A stretch of 64,000 nucleotides of DNA from Lysinibacillus sp. KCTC 33748 (GCF_002237755.1 NZ_MWSJ01000002.1:186001-250000), one strand, 5' to 3'; shown: positions 8,945 to 18,612, counted from the stretch's first letter. Made by a program: numbers and translations. The notes: a model not told the origin generated them from the letters alone.

Positions 8945-9478
8945 CTATTTTCCTTGTGGCCAAATGAAATATGAAATAGATATGATAAAATCAATTCCCA
9001 GTACTAAAGACCATACTTTTAGTGTTTCAAAAAGTTTAGAGCTACGGTCCGCATCATTTACTAAGTATATCAATATTAATAAAAATCCTGCTCCGATGAT
9101 ATATGCAAATAAATGTTGAAAAGACCCTTTCAAAGAATTACGAGCATATGCGAAACCAGTCTTTTTTTCAGGTTTTGTTCCCTCTTTTTTTATGTAGTAT
9201 AAGAACCTTTCATCAGCCCAACGAACGATACTCTTTCCAAAAGCAATCGACACACCTAAATAGATAGCAGCAATTGCGTGAGACGTAGTTGCATTTCCAC
9301 CCTTTAATAGATCTATAGCAGTTACGATTAACAGAAACAAATCAATCACCGGTGTTAGAAGTAAAAAGAACGATCCCATTTTTTTAAAGTTATATACATA
9401 ACGTAAAGTTAGACCGAGTATTATAACAATCCAAAAACCAATTTCTGCTGCAATAATTGACCAAGTAATAAAATTCAA
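8945..9478 (-). CDS. Hypothetical multi-pass membrane protein
   Basis: 177 residues with five or so hydrophobic segments: about 5-27, 37-56, 67-82, 118-138 and 153-172. A basic cytoplasmic stretch sits near residues 94-112 (YIKKEGTKPEKKTGF). Similar uncharacterised membrane proteins occur in Bacillales, but I do not recognise a function. The TTG start has a good GGGGTGG site upstream. It is alone, convergent with the MFS gene and followed upstream by an insertion-sequence remnant. Confidence 0.6.
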   Translation of the reverse strand: MNFITWSIIAAEIGFWIVIILGLTLRYVYNFKKMGSFFLLLTPVIDLFLLIVTAIDLLKGGNATTSHAIAAIYLGVSIAFGKSIVRWADERFLYYIKKEGTKPEKKTGFAYARNSLKGSFQHLFAYIIGAGFLLILIYLVNDADRSSKLFETLKVWSLVLGIDFIISISYFIWPQGK

Positions 9479-10040
9479 TTAACCACCCCACACTTTTACT
9501 TACAAAAAATCTAGTAGTATGAAAACACACGCTTATATATTGTATATTATAAGGAGAAACAATAAAAAATTCCACCTTTTATCAAATTTACCATATTAAT
9601 TAAGCGAAAACCTCTTTTTGCTTCGCTAATTGAATAACAGTAAACCACTGAATCCGCTTAAAAAGCATCTGATAAATGGTGCTCTTTGCCTTTTCTTATT
9701 GCTTCAATTGTGAAATAGTTAGATTTTTGACAAGTTGAAATAAGCATTTGCTCTACCCGATTTTCAAATGCCAAGTATTTATGTAACTCAAGCCAACGAC
9801 ACCAGTAAAGGTAACTATCCAAATAATACGTACCAACGCCCTGAAATCGTTAGCTGACAATTAGGTTCCTGTTATCCAGGAAGGGGCATAGTCGGAACGA
9901 ATATCGACTCAAAGTTACAAGGCGGGTCTTTATTTATTGGCGATAAAGGATGATTGTATAAAATAGAAAAATATCGCTAATATGTATTGACCTTCAAGTT
10001 GGTTGAAGGTTTACATTGGAATTAAGAGAGGTGTGATGAT
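9479..10040. other. Intergenic gap with transposase remnant and dispersed repeat
   Basis: This gap contains the minus-strand transposase-like fragment at 9658-9846. Around 9889-9930 lies a sequence (GTCGGAACGAATATCGACTC) resembling the repeats at 22771-22816 and 23108-23150. The remainder is AT-rich without a recognisable gene. The promoter of the merR gene should lie in the last 100 bases. Confidence 0.45.
9658..9846 (-). pseudogene. Transposase C-terminal remnant
   Basis: The minus strand is open for 62 codons to a TAA at 9658-9660 and has no start codon. The product runs FQGVGTYYLDSYLYWCRWLE ... RKGKEHHLSDAF. The G-x-YLxxYLxW-x-RWLE pattern resembles the end of ISXO2/IS1595-type transposases (GVSxKYLxxYLNWF). 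This is a judgement by eye. No inverted repeats or upstream catalytic part were found, so it is a dead fragment. Confidence 0.4.
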
Positions 10041-10805
10041 TTGAAGAAATATATGACCATTCAGGAATTCTCTGAAAGAACAGGTATAGCTAAAAGCACA
10101 TTACGCTTTTATGAAACTAAAAAATTACTGTTACCGGAGGAAAGAAGTTCAAATGGTTATCGAGTATATACAGATAGTCAAATTGCGACAGTAAAGTTAA
10201 TATCCACTTTGCGATTAGCAGATGTATCAATTCAGGAAATTCAAAATTATTTACACGAGCAGGATGAAACGATTCGCCAGGAAATGATGAAAACATGGAT
10301 TCAAAAAATGAAACAAAAACGAAATCTGCTGGATATTAGCTTACGCTACTTGGAAAGTAACTCGATTCGAGATGGTATCTATTTGATTGATAAAAATGAT
10401 GAAAAAATTATTTGGTATACAGCTCAATCAGCAACGGGTAAATTTGGCGCGCACTTTGAAAAAAGAGCAAACGAATTAAAACAATTAAATATAAGTATTA
10501 AAAGTTATTATTTAAATTATTTATCAGGTCAAGATGTAATCAAAGCTCAAATCGGCTTTGGTGTTCCAGCAGATACAAAAATACATGATCTTGTTGAAAG
10601 TGATTTTATTGAACATATGCCTTCTTGTATATGTCTGGCATTACCATTTAAAGAACAAATGACAACGATCAAGGATGGATACATAAAATTACTTCAATAT
10701 GCGCTTCAACATAAATGGGTGCCGACACGCTCCATTCTTGAGTGGTATCGAGGTGATGACTTTACTCAATTAGATTTATTGTTGCCTGTTATACAAATGG
10801 AGTAG
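10041..10805 (+). CDS. MerR family transcriptional regulator
   Basis: 254 residues. The N-terminal MerR winged helix reads TIQEFSERTGIAKSTLRFYE...GYRVYTDSQIATVKLI, followed by a dimerisation coiled coil (about 80-120). The C-terminal region (about 125-254) looks like a ligand-sensing domain of unclear type and lacks a cysteine cluster for metals. The start is TTG with AGAGAGGTG upstream. Directly downstream lies a broken RND-pump gene, suggesting the regulator once controlled that pump and is now orphaned. Confidence 0.82.
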   Translation: MKKYMTIQEFSERTGIAKSTLRFYETKKLLLPEERSSNGYRVYTDSQIATVKLISTLRLADVSIQEIQNYLHEQDETIRQEMMKTWIQKMKQKRNLLDISLRYLESNSIRDGIYLIDKNDEKIIWYTAQSATGKFGAHFEKRANELKQLNISIKSYYLNYLSGQDVIKAQIGFGVPADTKIHDLVESDFIEHMPSCICLALPFKEQMTTIKDGYIKLLQYALQHKWVPTRSILEWYRGDDFTQLDLLLPVIQME

Positions 10806-10881
10806 AAAATACTACTAGGAATAGTTTGAGGAAGGTGCAATATGAAACGGTTCACCGCTTAAGTATGAAAATGCTTAAACA

Positions 10882-11061
10882 ATGATATTAGTAATACCAC
10901 TTATTATTGTTGGAGGAATTTATTCATTACAAACTTTACATATTGAAAAATATCCGAGAATTGATATGCCATATTTAACAGTAGTTATCCCTTATCAAGG
11001 AGCTTCACCTAAACAAGCGATGAATGATATAGGGGGAGCAAATGGAAAGGGAATTGATTAA
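10882..11061 (+). pseudogene. RND efflux pump (SwrC/AcrB-like) N-terminal remnant
   Basis: A 59-codon frame encodes a hydrophobic first helix (MILVIPLIIVGGIYSLQTL), then EKYPRIDMPYLTVVIPYQGA and SPKQAMNDI, before a stop at 11059. This matches the first helix and start of the porter domain of SwrC/AcrB-type transporters (pattern xPDIxxPxxxVxxxYPGASPxxV). Full-length members exceed 1,000 residues, so only about 5 percent survives. Stops at 10860 and 10875-10883 also break the region before it. It lies 76 bases after merR. Confidence 0.75.
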
Positions 11062-11064
11062 TAA

Positions 11065-11114
11065 AAAAACCGCAGAAAATCAAATTTATAAACCTTGATT
11101 TCCTACGGTTTTAT
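11065..11114. terminator. Bidirectional terminator
   Basis: The AAAACCGCAGAAAATCAA arm (about 11066-11083) pairs with TTGATTTCCTACGGTTTT (about 11095-11112) with few mismatches. Poly-A and poly-T flanks lie on either side. It separates the RND remnant from the convergent laccase gene. Confidence 0.75.
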
Positions 11115-11179
11115 ATTGTACGTTTCTTACTAAAAAACAATTAGTTTTCGACTTATGTCTCCGTTTTAGACCTGCAGTA

Positions 11180-13183
11180 TTAAAACCATCTTCTCCGATG
11201 CCTAGGTGATATTCTTTGGCGTGTTTGGAACTCAGCAGACGAGTGGGTTGGCTGAGGGATACTTTCAATATCAGAAACTTTATGATGTTCTAAGTGTTCT
11301 ACTTTTGAAAAAATGATATTTTTAGTATTGTTCAAAAATGGTTTAGATAGCTGATTATATTCCACATTGTTTTCTGAATAAGCTGTTTTAGTAGGGCGAG
11401 TGATGTTTTGGGCACTAGTTAAGAGAGGAATAGTTTGCGGAATATATTCTATTTCATCTTCTAAATAAGTTGTTTGCACAGAAGCATGTGTCGGAGTGAT
11501 GTTTTGAATATTGTTAAGGAGCGGTACAGTGTGCTCATTATTGCTTGTTATAATAGTAGAGTCACCATGATTCTGTTTTGGCGAATGCTCAATTTCATGG
11601 TTCTCTATTTCAGTATGTGGCTCTTGCATAGGGGGAACCTCCTTCATGACGAGTATTGGTCGCATCATGTCATGATCTTCGTGCTCTAGAAAGTGGCAAT
11701 GCCACATATAATGACCGACATGATCCTTCCAATGCATGATAATTTTCGTAACCTTTCCAGCTTCCACTTTTACAGTATCCTTCCAACCTTGCTCATAGAT
11801 ATGCGGATTTTCAGGGGGACCTGTAAACTCCAGTCTGTCTTCATTTTGATAGAGCTCCATATTGAAAGGGCGTCGTTCTAGTATTTTGAATTGAATTAAA
11901 TGAAGATGGATAGGGTGATCAAACGGTGTAGCATTAATGAAATTCCATATCTCTATACTATCTAGTGTAGGTTTTTCAGTTACAGGGTCATGATACATTC
12001 GGTTATTTAATAATAACATTGGTCGACCAAAATCATCTGTCGCGGCGGATAAGGGTAAATGCCTTTCAGTATTTGCATCGTGGGGATGTAAATCCATTGA
12101 TACTGCGAGTCTTTCAGGTATTTCACTAGTATCCTCACACTTTAGAGGAAGACATACTTTAAATTGCATGATGACTTTTGTATGTTCATCGAAAAAATCT
12201 TCATCAGAATTGATTAACGTTATATCCTGACCCTCAAATTTTGAAAAATCAACGATAACATCTGTTCGTTCTGCCGGCAATAACTCGACAGATTGAATTT
12301 CTTGAGGAGCTGTTAAAAACCCTCCATCTGTTCCGATTTGTATCATAGGCTCATCATTTGAAAGGCTAATGATATAACCTCTTCTATTTGAACCATTGAG
12401 AAAACGAAATCTATATTTACGAGGCTCGACATTTAAATATGGCCAGACCTTACCGTTTACGACGATTGTATTGCCGACGAAGCCAGGTGTAATAGATGGA
12501 TGTACGGGAACGGGGAATGGTGGTTCATCAGGATAGAAAAGCGAGCCGTCTTCATTAAACGATTTATCTTGAATTAAAATGGGGTACTCATAGTCACCAC
12601 AAGGAAGGTTAATACGCTCTTCAAGTGTATCCCGCAGTAAATAAAAACCTGCTAATCCCGCATACACATTTAAACGGGTGATCGCCATTGCGTGATCATG
12701 ATACCACAGTGTTGTGCCGGGTTGATGATTGGTATATTCATGTATTTCTTTTTTGAAATTTGGACCTGTTTGTGCATAATCTCGTGTATACCATGCCTCG
12801 GGATGACCGTCACTCTCCCAATCTACATTTGCGCCATGTAAATGTGTAACAGTTCTTACTTCTTGAGAATCGTTTGCCGTATGAAGTGTAAAATCGATTG
12901 GTAAAAAGTGTTCTGAGGGCAATTGGTTTTGATAGCGTACATAAATGCTTTTGTCTTTTTTAGCTTCAATAGTTGGCCCGGGATAAAGCCCGTTATAGCC
13001 CCATATAATTGATTTTGGGAAATCTTCGTGGAAACAATGCTCTGCTTGCATCATTTTAAGTTCATAATAATCTTTTCTTTGAGGCCCCTTATAGTATTTT
13101 GGTTTAACGGTAACCGGTTTTGGCAGCTCATCCACAAATTTTGGTATTGTTGCTGGATCTGTAGGATTGACTTCTTTCGTCAA
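11180..13183 (-). CDS. cotA: CotA-like multicopper oxidase (spore-coat laccase) with repeated C-terminal tail
   Basis: 667 residues against about 513 for B. subtilis CotA. Residues 1 to about 515 are a three-domain laccase/bilirubin oxidase. Copper ligands are in THLHGANVDW, WYHDHA, HPIHLHLIQF and the type-1 site MWHCHFLEHEDHDMM. It oxidises phenolics or bilirubin with reduction of oxygen to water and is expected in the outer spore coat. The extra 150 residues hold three imperfect units of about 30 residues, beginning TVPLLNNIQNIT, TIPLLTSAQNIT and SKPFLNNTKNII. The tail ends with a basic RISPRHRRRWF. The tail is not part of the catalytic fold and looks like a coat-anchoring or cross-linking module (inference). 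Confidence 0.9.
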   Translation of the reverse strand: MTKEVNPTDPATIPKFVDELPKPVTVKPKYYKGPQRKDYYELKMMQAEHCFHEDFPKSIIWGYNGLYPGPTIEAKKDKSIYVRYQNQLPSEHFLPIDFTLHTANDSQEVRTVTHLHGANVDWESDGHPEAWYTRDYAQTGPNFKKEIHEYTNHQPGTTLWYHDHAMAITRLNVYAGLAGFYLLRDTLEERINLPCGDYEYPILIQDKSFNEDGSLFYPDEPPFPVPVHPSITPGFVGNTIVVNGKVWPYLNVEPRKYRFRFLNGSNRRGYIISLSNDEPMIQIGTDGGFLTAPQEIQSVELLPAERTDVIVDFSKFEGQDITLINSDEDFFDEHTKVIMQFKVCLPLKCEDTSEIPERLAVSMDLHPHDANTERHLPLSAATDDFGRPMLLLNNRMYHDPVTEKPTLDSIEIWNFINATPFDHPIHLHLIQFKILERRPFNMELYQNEDRLEFTGPPENPHIYEQGWKDTVKVEAGKVTKIIMHWKDHVGHYMWHCHFLEHEDHDMMRPILVMKEVPPMQEPHTEIENHEIEHSPKQNHGDSTIITSNNEHTVPLLNNIQNITPTHASVQTTYLEDEIEYIPQTIPLLTSAQNITRPTKTAYSENNVEYNQLSKPFLNNTKNIIFSKVEHLEHHKVSDIESIPQPTHSSAEFQTRQRISPRHRRRWF

Positions 13184-13603
13184 AACATCACGTCCCTTTT
13201 TTAATTCTTAAAATTGCTAATTACCTCATCATATGGGTAAAAATAATGGGCGACTAGGACAATAATGGAGATACTGTGCGAATATAAAAATACAAAAATT
13301 TTAGCATCTAAAGGAGTTCGATATTTTAAGCAAACAAGGCGTTTGAGCAAAAAAAACATTTCAATAAATAAAATCCAGTTGAGCAAGTAGATTGATTCCT
13401 GTATTCCTAATTGCAGTGGTGAATAGGGCTTTTTACATTAAAAAGGGTACTTTTTTTAGAGCTGAACGAAAAAGAAAAAAATTACTACTCGAATCATTTG
13501 AAAACGTTATGTTATCAACGTACAATATATGAAATTAAGAAACACGACAGCACAAAATTGTTGTATAATGTTGTGGTATGAGGAAAGAAAGCAGGTTGAC
13601 AAA
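13184..13603. other. Intergenic gap, no clear gene
   Basis: It lies between divergent cotA and the tseB operon. A minus-strand frame of 61 codons with a TTG start (13201-13386) is present, but it has a poor ribosome site and no recognisable family. A TATAAT at 13564-13569 preceded by TTG may be the -10 box of the tseB-aspB-asnS operon; its -35 is weak. Confidence 0.4.
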
Positions 13604-13705
13604 AATGGAAAGCAAAATGAATGTATACGCAGTTATAAACATGCAAAAGCATCAGGCATTCGTGTTAAAGAATAAGCTAGATGTGAAACATAAGGTGAAT
13701 ATATG
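13604..13705 (+). CDS. Possible 33-residue leader ORF upstream of tseB
   Basis: ATG at 13604 opens a 33-residue frame starting MESKMNVYAV and ending KHKVNI. Its TGA overlaps the tseB ATG (ATGA), which favours translational coupling. In B. subtilis a small gene, ypmA, occupies this position. The sequence is too short and divergent to confirm homology. The ribosome site (AAGCAGG) is weak. Confidence 0.35.
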
Positions 13706-14185
13706 AAAAACTGGTTGATTTTCATTTCTGTCTTTATGGTTTCGTTGTCACTTGTCATTAGTATTTTAGTACTCTGGAAAGCCGAGGCTCCATTCGATTC
13801 AATTGAAGAACAGGCTGAGCAGTTGGCACTTGATGCCAAAGCCCTCGCAATTGTCTCGGAGTCCTACACATATAATGGCAAACATTCGTATGTCACTGTG
13901 TTCGGGGTAGATGAATATGGTGATAAAAAAGCTGTCTTTGTTCCGACGAATCTAAAAGCTGATTCGATTAAGGATGTGCATTTAAAAGATGGTATTACGG
14001 AAAAGGAAGCATTATCGGTTTTAAAAAAGGAAGGAAATGTACAAAAAGTCCTCAATGTGAAATTAGGCTATGAGGAGCCAGGTGCTGTTTGGGAAATTTC
14101 ATATCTAAACGATCACGATAAGCTCAACTATGTCTATATTATGTTTAAGGACGGCGACTGGTGGAAGCGCATTACGAATTTATAA
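13703..14185 (+). CDS. tseB: TseB/YpmB-like cell-wall elongation regulator
   Basis: 160 residues: a short cytoplasmic N-terminus, one signal-anchor helix (about 4-24) and an extracytoplasmic domain of the DUF5590 type ending FKDGDWWKRI. In B. subtilis TseB (YpmB) modulates PBP2A in sidewall elongation. It is followed 16 bases later by aspB, the same order as in B. subtilis (ypmB-aspB-asnS), which supports the assignment. Confidence 0.85.
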   Translation: MKNWLIFISVFMVSLSLVISILVLWKAEAPFDSIEEQAEQLALDAKALAIVSESYTYNGKHSYVTVFGVDEYGDKKAVFVPTNLKADSIKDVHLKDGITEKEALSVLKKEGNVQKVLNVKLGYEEPGAVWEISYLNDHDKLNYVYIMFKDGDWWKRITNL

Positions 14186-14201
14186 GAGGAGTAGATCCCG
14201 T

Positions 14202-15395
14202 ATGAAAAATTTATTAGCAAACCGTGTAAAAACTTTAACACCATCTTCAACTTTAGCCATTACTGCGAAAGCGAAGGAGTTAAAAGAGCAAGGTATTGAT
14301 GTTATTGGCCTAGGCGCTGGTGAACCAGACTTCAACACGCCACAAAATATTTTAAATGCTGCCATTGATTCGATGGAAAAAGGCTTAACAAAATATACAC
14401 CTGCTGGCGGTCTTCCGGTACTTAAGAAAGCTATTATCGATAAACTTCAACGCGACAACAATCTTACATACAAGCCGAATGAAGTAATTGTAGGTGTTGG
14501 AGCAAAACATATTCTATACACTTTATTCCAAGTTATTTTAAACGAGGGCGATGAAGTTATTATTCCGATTCCTTATTGGGTATCTTATCCGGAGCAAGTA
14601 AAATTAGCGGGTGGTGTACCTGTTTATGTGGAAGGCACAAGTGAGCAAGGCTATAAAATTACTGCAGATCAATTAAGAGCTGCTGTGACAGATAAAACAA
14701 AAGCAGTTATCATTAACTCTCCTAGCAACCCATCAGGTATGATTTATTCCCGCGAAGAGCTAGCTGAAATTGCTGCTGTTGCAGAAGAAAAAGATATTTT
14801 AATCGTGTCAGATGAAATTTATGAAAAGCTTGTATACAATGGTATTGAGCATTTTTCAATTGCACAGCTATCTGATGCGGTGAAAGCACGTACAATCGTT
14901 GTAAACGGTGTTGCCAAATCTCACTCTATGACAGGCTGGCGTATCGGGTATGCTGCAGGGGATGCGGACATTATTAAACCAATGACTGACCTTGCATCAC
15001 ACTCTACTTCGAACGCAACAACAACTGCACAATATGCAACAGTGGAAGCTTATAACGGATCACAAGATGCTGTAGAAGAAATGCGTCAAGCATTCGAAAT
15101 ACGTCTTGAAAAAATCTATCCACAGTTAAGTGCGATTCCTGGCTTCAACGTATTAAAACCACAAGGTGCATTCTACTTATTACCAGATGTAGCAGAAGCT
15201 ATGGCTCATACTGGCTATGATTCTGTAGATGCATTAGCTGCGGATATTTTAACAGAAGCAAACGTAGCAGTGATTCCAGGTTCTGGCTTTGGTGCACCAA
15301 CTACAATGCGATTATCTTATGCTACATCTTTAGACTTATTAGAAGAGGCAGTCCGTCGAATTGATTCATTTGTAAAATCAAAATGGCAAGACTAA
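14202..15395 (+). CDS. aspB: Aspartate aminotransferase (class I PLP enzyme)
   Basis: 397 residues from the ATG at 14202 ([12 protein letters not shown]), preceded by AAGAGGAG. Upstream in-frame codons overlap tseB and are unlikely to be used. Family marks are [12 protein letters not shown] (substrate loop), [22 protein letters not shown] and the PLP lysine in [16 protein letters not shown]. Subgroup Igamma enzymes of this type interconvert aspartate and oxaloacetate with 2-oxoglutarate/glutamate. It sits 28 bases before asnS, which consumes its product line (aspartate to asparagine charging). Confidence 0.96.
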   Translation: MKNLLANRVKTLTPSSTLAITAKAKELKEQGIDVIGLGAGEPDFNTPQNILNAAIDSMEKGLTKYTPAGGLPVLKKAIIDKLQRDNNLTYKPNEVIVGVGAKHILYTLFQVILNEGDEVIIPIPYWVSYPEQVKLAGGVPVYVEGTSEQGYKITADQLRAAVTDKTKAVIINSPSNPSGMIYSREELAEIAAVAEEKDILIVSDEIYEKLVYNGIEHFSIAQLSDAVKARTIVVNGVAKSHSMTGWRIGYAAGDADIIKPMTDLASHSTSNATTTAQYATVEAYNGSQDAVEEMRQAFEIRLEKIYPQLSAIPGFNVLKPQGAFYLLPDVAEAMAHTGYDSVDALAADILTEANVAVIPGSGFGAPTTMRLSYATSLDLLEEAVRRIDSFVKSKWQD

Positions 15396-15423
15396 TCCTT
15401 TTAACCAATTTTGGAGGATTTCT

Positions 15424-16719
15424 ATGAAAAAAATTATGATTCAAGATATGCCAAAGCATATCGGCGAAACAATCAAGCTAGGTGCTTGGTTATCTAACAA
15501 ACGTTCAAGTGGTAAAATTGCCTTTTTACAACTACGTGATGGTTCTGGCTTTGTACAGGGCGTTGTTGTAAAAGAAGAAGTAGGCGAAGAAATTTTTGCA
15601 ATTGCAAAAGGTATGTCTCAAGAAACTTCCATGTACATTACAGGTGAGGTTAAAGCAGATGAGCGTTCAAGCTTTGGTTGTGAGCTTGTTGTAACGGGTA
15701 TTGAAGTACTACATGCTGCCACTGATTTTCCGATTACGCCAAAAGAGCACGGTCCTGAGTTTTTAATGGATAACCGTCACTTATGGCTACGTTCTCGTAA
15801 GCAACATGCGATCATGAAAATTCGTAATGAAATTATTCGCGCAACTTATGAGTTCCTTAACAACAAAGGCTTTACAAAAATGGATCCACCAATTTTAACG
15901 GGTTCAGCACCTGAAGGTACTTCTGAGCTATTCCATACAAAATATTTTGATGAAGATGCATTCCTCTCTCAATCTGGTCAGCTTTACTTGGAAGCGGCTG
16001 CGATGGCTTTAGGTAAAGTATTCTCATTCGGTCCAACATTCCGTGCTGAAAAATCTAAAACACGCCGTCACTTAATCGAGTTTTGGATGATTGAGCTGGA
16101 AATGGCATTTGCTGAATTTGAAGAAAACTTAGAAGTACAAGAACAATACGTGGAGCATATTGTGCAATCCGTTCTGGCAAATTGCAAATTAGATTTAGAG
16201 CGACTTGGTCGTGATACATCTAAACTTGAAAATATTAAAGCGCCATTCCCGCGTATTTCTTATGACGATGCTATAAAATTATTGCATGAACAAGGGTTTG
16301 ATGATATTAAATGGGGCGATGATTTCGGTGCACCGCATGAAACGGCAATTGCTAATTCATTTGACAAACCTGTATTCATCACTTGCTACCCAGTAGGCAT
16401 TAAACCATTCTACATGCAACCGCATCCAGACCGCGATGATGTAGTATTATGTGCAGATTTAATTGCACCTGAAGGTTATGGTGAAATCATTGGTGGTTCT
16501 GAGCGTATCCATGACTTTGATTTATTACAATCTCGTCTTGAAGAACATCATTTATCTTTAGACGCTTATGCATGGTATTTAGAGTTACGTAAACAAGGCT
16601 CTGTACCACATTCAGGCTTCGGTCTAGGATTAGAACGTACAGTGGCATGGATTTCTGGCACGGAGCACATTCGTGAAACAATCCCATTCCCACGTTTACT
16701 AAACCGCCTATATCCATAA
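15424..16719 (+). CDS. asnS: Asparaginyl-tRNA synthetase
   Basis: 431 residues, normal for bacterial AsnRS. It has an N-terminal OB anticodon-binding fold (about 17-100). The class II core has motif 2 [20 protein letters not shown] and motif 3 [13 protein letters not shown]. It charges tRNA-Asn with asparagine. There is no T-box leader; the only gap to aspB is 28 bases, so it is expressed from the tseB-aspB transcript. GGAGG six bases before the ATG supports the start. Confidence 0.97.
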   Translation: MKKIMIQDMPKHIGETIKLGAWLSNKRSSGKIAFLQLRDGSGFVQGVVVKEEVGEEIFAIAKGMSQETSMYITGEVKADERSSFGCELVVTGIEVLHAATDFPITPKEHGPEFLMDNRHLWLRSRKQHAIMKIRNEIIRATYEFLNNKGFTKMDPPILTGSAPEGTSELFHTKYFDEDAFLSQSGQLYLEAAAMALGKVFSFGPTFRAEKSKTRRHLIEFWMIELEMAFAEFEENLEVQEQYVEHIVQSVLANCKLDLERLGRDTSKLENIKAPFPRISYDDAIKLLHEQGFDDIKWGDDFGAPHETAIANSFDKPVFITCYPVGIKPFYMQPHPDRDDVVLCADLIAPEGYGEIIGGSERIHDFDLLQSRLEEHHLSLDAYAWYLELRKQGSVPHSGFGLGLERTVAWISGTEHIRETIPFPRLLNRLYP

Positions 16720-16760
16720 GCTATAACTAGTTTGTTTTAGGTATTGAAAGTGTAAAATTA

Positions 16761-16798
16761 AAAAAGTCGCGTAGTGATATATCTACGCGGCTTTTCTA
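16761..16798 (+). terminator. Terminator after asnS
   Basis: AAAGTCGCGTAG pairs with CTACGCGGCTTT around a seven-base loop and is followed by TTC-rich sequence. It ends the tseB-aspB-asnS unit just before dnaD. Confidence 0.8.
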
Positions 16799-16827
16799 CT
16801 TACGATGGAAAAGGAGTCAAGTATCAT

Positions 16828-17556
16828 ATGAGCGCAAATAATAATCGACTCCGTACATGGACTGAGCAGAGAATGATTCAAATTCCTCAGCTTTTTTTTC
16901 AGTTTTATAAGGAGTTAAAAATTGAGGATGATGAGGCACTGATTGTTATTCATTTACTTGCATTCTATACGGAGGGTAATGATTTTCCAACGCCTAATGA
17001 TCTAATGAATCGTCTAACAATGCCTAGCAGTGATATTACTTCACATCTACAGCGATTAATGCAAAAGGGTTTCCTTGAAATAACAAGCGACGTTGACGCA
17101 AATGGCAAACTATATGAAAAATACTCGGTATACCCACTTTGGGAGCGCATTATGCAGATTATTGAAATGAAGGAACAGCAAAAATCAGCGGCATCACTCC
17201 GACAAGAAGAGGGGGAGATTTTCCGATTATTTGAAGAGGAAATGGGACGACTTTTATCTCCTTTAGAGCTAGAAAAAATAGGGTCTTGGTTAGATGACGA
17301 TAAGCATAGTCCGGCGCTTATTAAAGAGGCGTTGAAGGAGGCTGTATTTGCTGGCAAGTTAAGTATTCGTTATATTGATCGAATATTACTGGAGTGGAAA
17401 AAGAAAAATATTACGACACCACAGGCTGCGCAAAAACAAAGCGAGCAGTTTCGCGAAAAGCAAACATTTAACAGACCGTCAGTTCGTACAATGCAGCAAG
17501 AATCGCAGTCAACAAATAAAGTACCATTTTATAATTGGTTAGAAGAAAGAGAATAG
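16828..17556 (+). CDS. dnaD: DnaD-like replication initiation protein
   Basis: 242 residues from the ATG at 16828 (MSANNNRLRTWTEQRM), preceded by AAAGGAGT. The frame continues upstream into the asnS terminator, so the longer form is unlikely. It has an N-terminal DDBH1 winged-helix oligomerisation domain (about 1-110) and a C-terminal DDBH2 domain (about 125-205) with the YxxxI-like SIRYIDRILLEWKKKNI element. A charged linker and disordered tail follow. In B. subtilis it helps DnaA/DnaB load helicase at oriC and in PriA restart. It is followed by nth after 12 bases, as in B. subtilis. Confidence 0.92.
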   Translation: MSANNNRLRTWTEQRMIQIPQLFFQFYKELKIEDDEALIVIHLLAFYTEGNDFPTPNDLMNRLTMPSSDITSHLQRLMQKGFLEITSDVDANGKLYEKYSVYPLWERIMQIIEMKEQQKSAASLRQEEGEIFRLFEEEMGRLLSPLELEKIGSWLDDDKHSPALIKEALKEAVFAGKLSIRYIDRILLEWKKKNITTPQAAQKQSEQFREKQTFNRPSVRTMQQESQSTNKVPFYNWLEERE

Positions 17557-17568
17557 GGGGCTTCCGAC

Positions 17569-18231
17569 ATGTTAACAAAAAAACAATGGGAACATTGTCT
17601 AGCGGAAATGGATCGTATGTTCCCTGATGCACATTGTGAGCTAGTGCATGACAATCCGTTTGAACTAACTATTGCCACGCTATTATCTGCACAGTGTACG
17701 GATGTTCTTGTAAACAAAGTAACGAAAACATTGTTTCAAAAATATAAAAAGCCTGAAGATTATTTAGCAGTATCTTTAGAGGAGCTACAACAGGATATTC
17801 GCTCCATCGGCTTGTATCGAAATAAGGCGAAGAACATACAAGCATTATGTCAACGACTATTAGAGGAATACGGGGGAGAAATACCAGCAAATCGTGAAGC
17901 ACTAGTTACGTTACCGGGTGTTGGTCGTAAGACGGCTAATGTCGTGTTGTCTGTAGCTTTTGATATTCCTGCACTTGCAGTGGATACACATGTAGAGCGC
18001 GTATCTAAACGATTAGGGCTTTGCCGCTGGAAGGATTCAGTATTAGAAGTCGAAGAAACAATTATGAAAAAAACACCGATGGACAAGTGGTCGAAAACAC
18101 ATCATCAGCTTATTTTCTTCGGTCGTTATCATTGTAAGGCTCAAAATCCTGGCTGTCACACATGCCCTTTATTTGATGATTGTAGAGAAGGGCAAAAGCG
18201 TTTGAAAAAAGGGCTGGTGAAGGAATCGTGA
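17569..18231 (+). CDS. nth: Endonuclease III
   Basis: 220 residues. The helix-hairpin-helix reads LVTLPGVGRKTANVVL, followed by the catalytic Asp in AVDTHVERVSKRL. The catalytic Lys of the family is expected in the LLSAQCTDVLVNKV segment. The [4Fe-4S] ligands are C-x6-C-x2-C-x5-C near the end (CKAQNPGCHTCPLFDDC). It is a bifunctional glycosylase/AP lyase for oxidised pyrimidines. It overlaps ypoC by GTGA. Confidence 0.97.
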   Translation: MLTKKQWEHCLAEMDRMFPDAHCELVHDNPFELTIATLLSAQCTDVLVNKVTKTLFQKYKKPEDYLAVSLEELQQDIRSIGLYRNKAKNIQALCQRLLEEYGGEIPANREALVTLPGVGRKTANVVLSVAFDIPALAVDTHVERVSKRLGLCRWKDSVLEVEETIMKKTPMDKWSKTHHQLIFFGRYHCKAQNPGCHTCPLFDDCREGQKRLKKGLVKES

Positions 18232-18542
18232 ATGTAGAGGCAATCGCAAAGGAAAAAATGGATGCTTGGTTTGCAGAATGGACGGAACTTGAAGCCAAAA
18301 TTCATGCAGCACATGATGCAAGGAATGGTGAAGCAAAAGGATTGATGGAAGAGGCCGTTGTATTGTTTGAGCGTTTAGTGCAGGAAGCAGGGGATGAAGT
18401 ATTACCCATTAACGGTGTCGAACGACTAAACTTTATAAAAGCAAAGCCAAGCCAATATGCTTGTTATCGTCAGCTTGATGAATTATTTAAGGAAACAAAA
18501 AAACGAACAGCGCGACTACGTTTGCAGGCTACAAAAAAGTAA
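18228..18542 (+). CDS. ypoC: YpoC family protein
   Basis: 104 residues, helical and charged, starting at GTG inside the nth stop (GTGA overlap). Features include WFAEWTELEAKI and the central PINGVERLNFIKAKPSQYACYRQLDELF, typical of the uncharacterised YpoC family. That family is found between nth and ponA in Bacillus. Function is unknown; position alone suggests a link to DNA repair or cell-wall housekeeping. Confidence 0.85.
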   Translation: MNVEAIAKEKMDAWFAEWTELEAKIHAAHDARNGEAKGLMEEAVVLFERLVQEAGDEVLPINGVERLNFIKAKPSQYACYRQLDELFKETKKRTARLRLQATKK

Positions 18543-18574
18543 TACAGATAAATAATCTCAGGAATCAGAACAAC

Positions 18575-18612
18575 AAAAAAGTAGAGTAGCGGTAAGCTAC
18601 TCTACTTTTTTT
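18575..18612. terminator. Bidirectional terminator between ypoC and ponA
   Basis: A ten-base perfect stem GTAGAGTAGC / GCTACTCTAC with a five-base loop is flanked by A6 and T7. It serves both convergent transcripts. Confidence 0.92.

Noticed and set aside
9390..9575. Minus-strand frame overlapping the start of the hypothetical membrane protein
   Set aside because: Overlaps a better-supported gene in another frame and lacks a ribosome site.
13201..13386. 61-codon minus-strand frame upstream of cotA
   Set aside because: TTG start with a weak ribosome site, no recognisable family and no partner signal; kept only as a remark on the gap.
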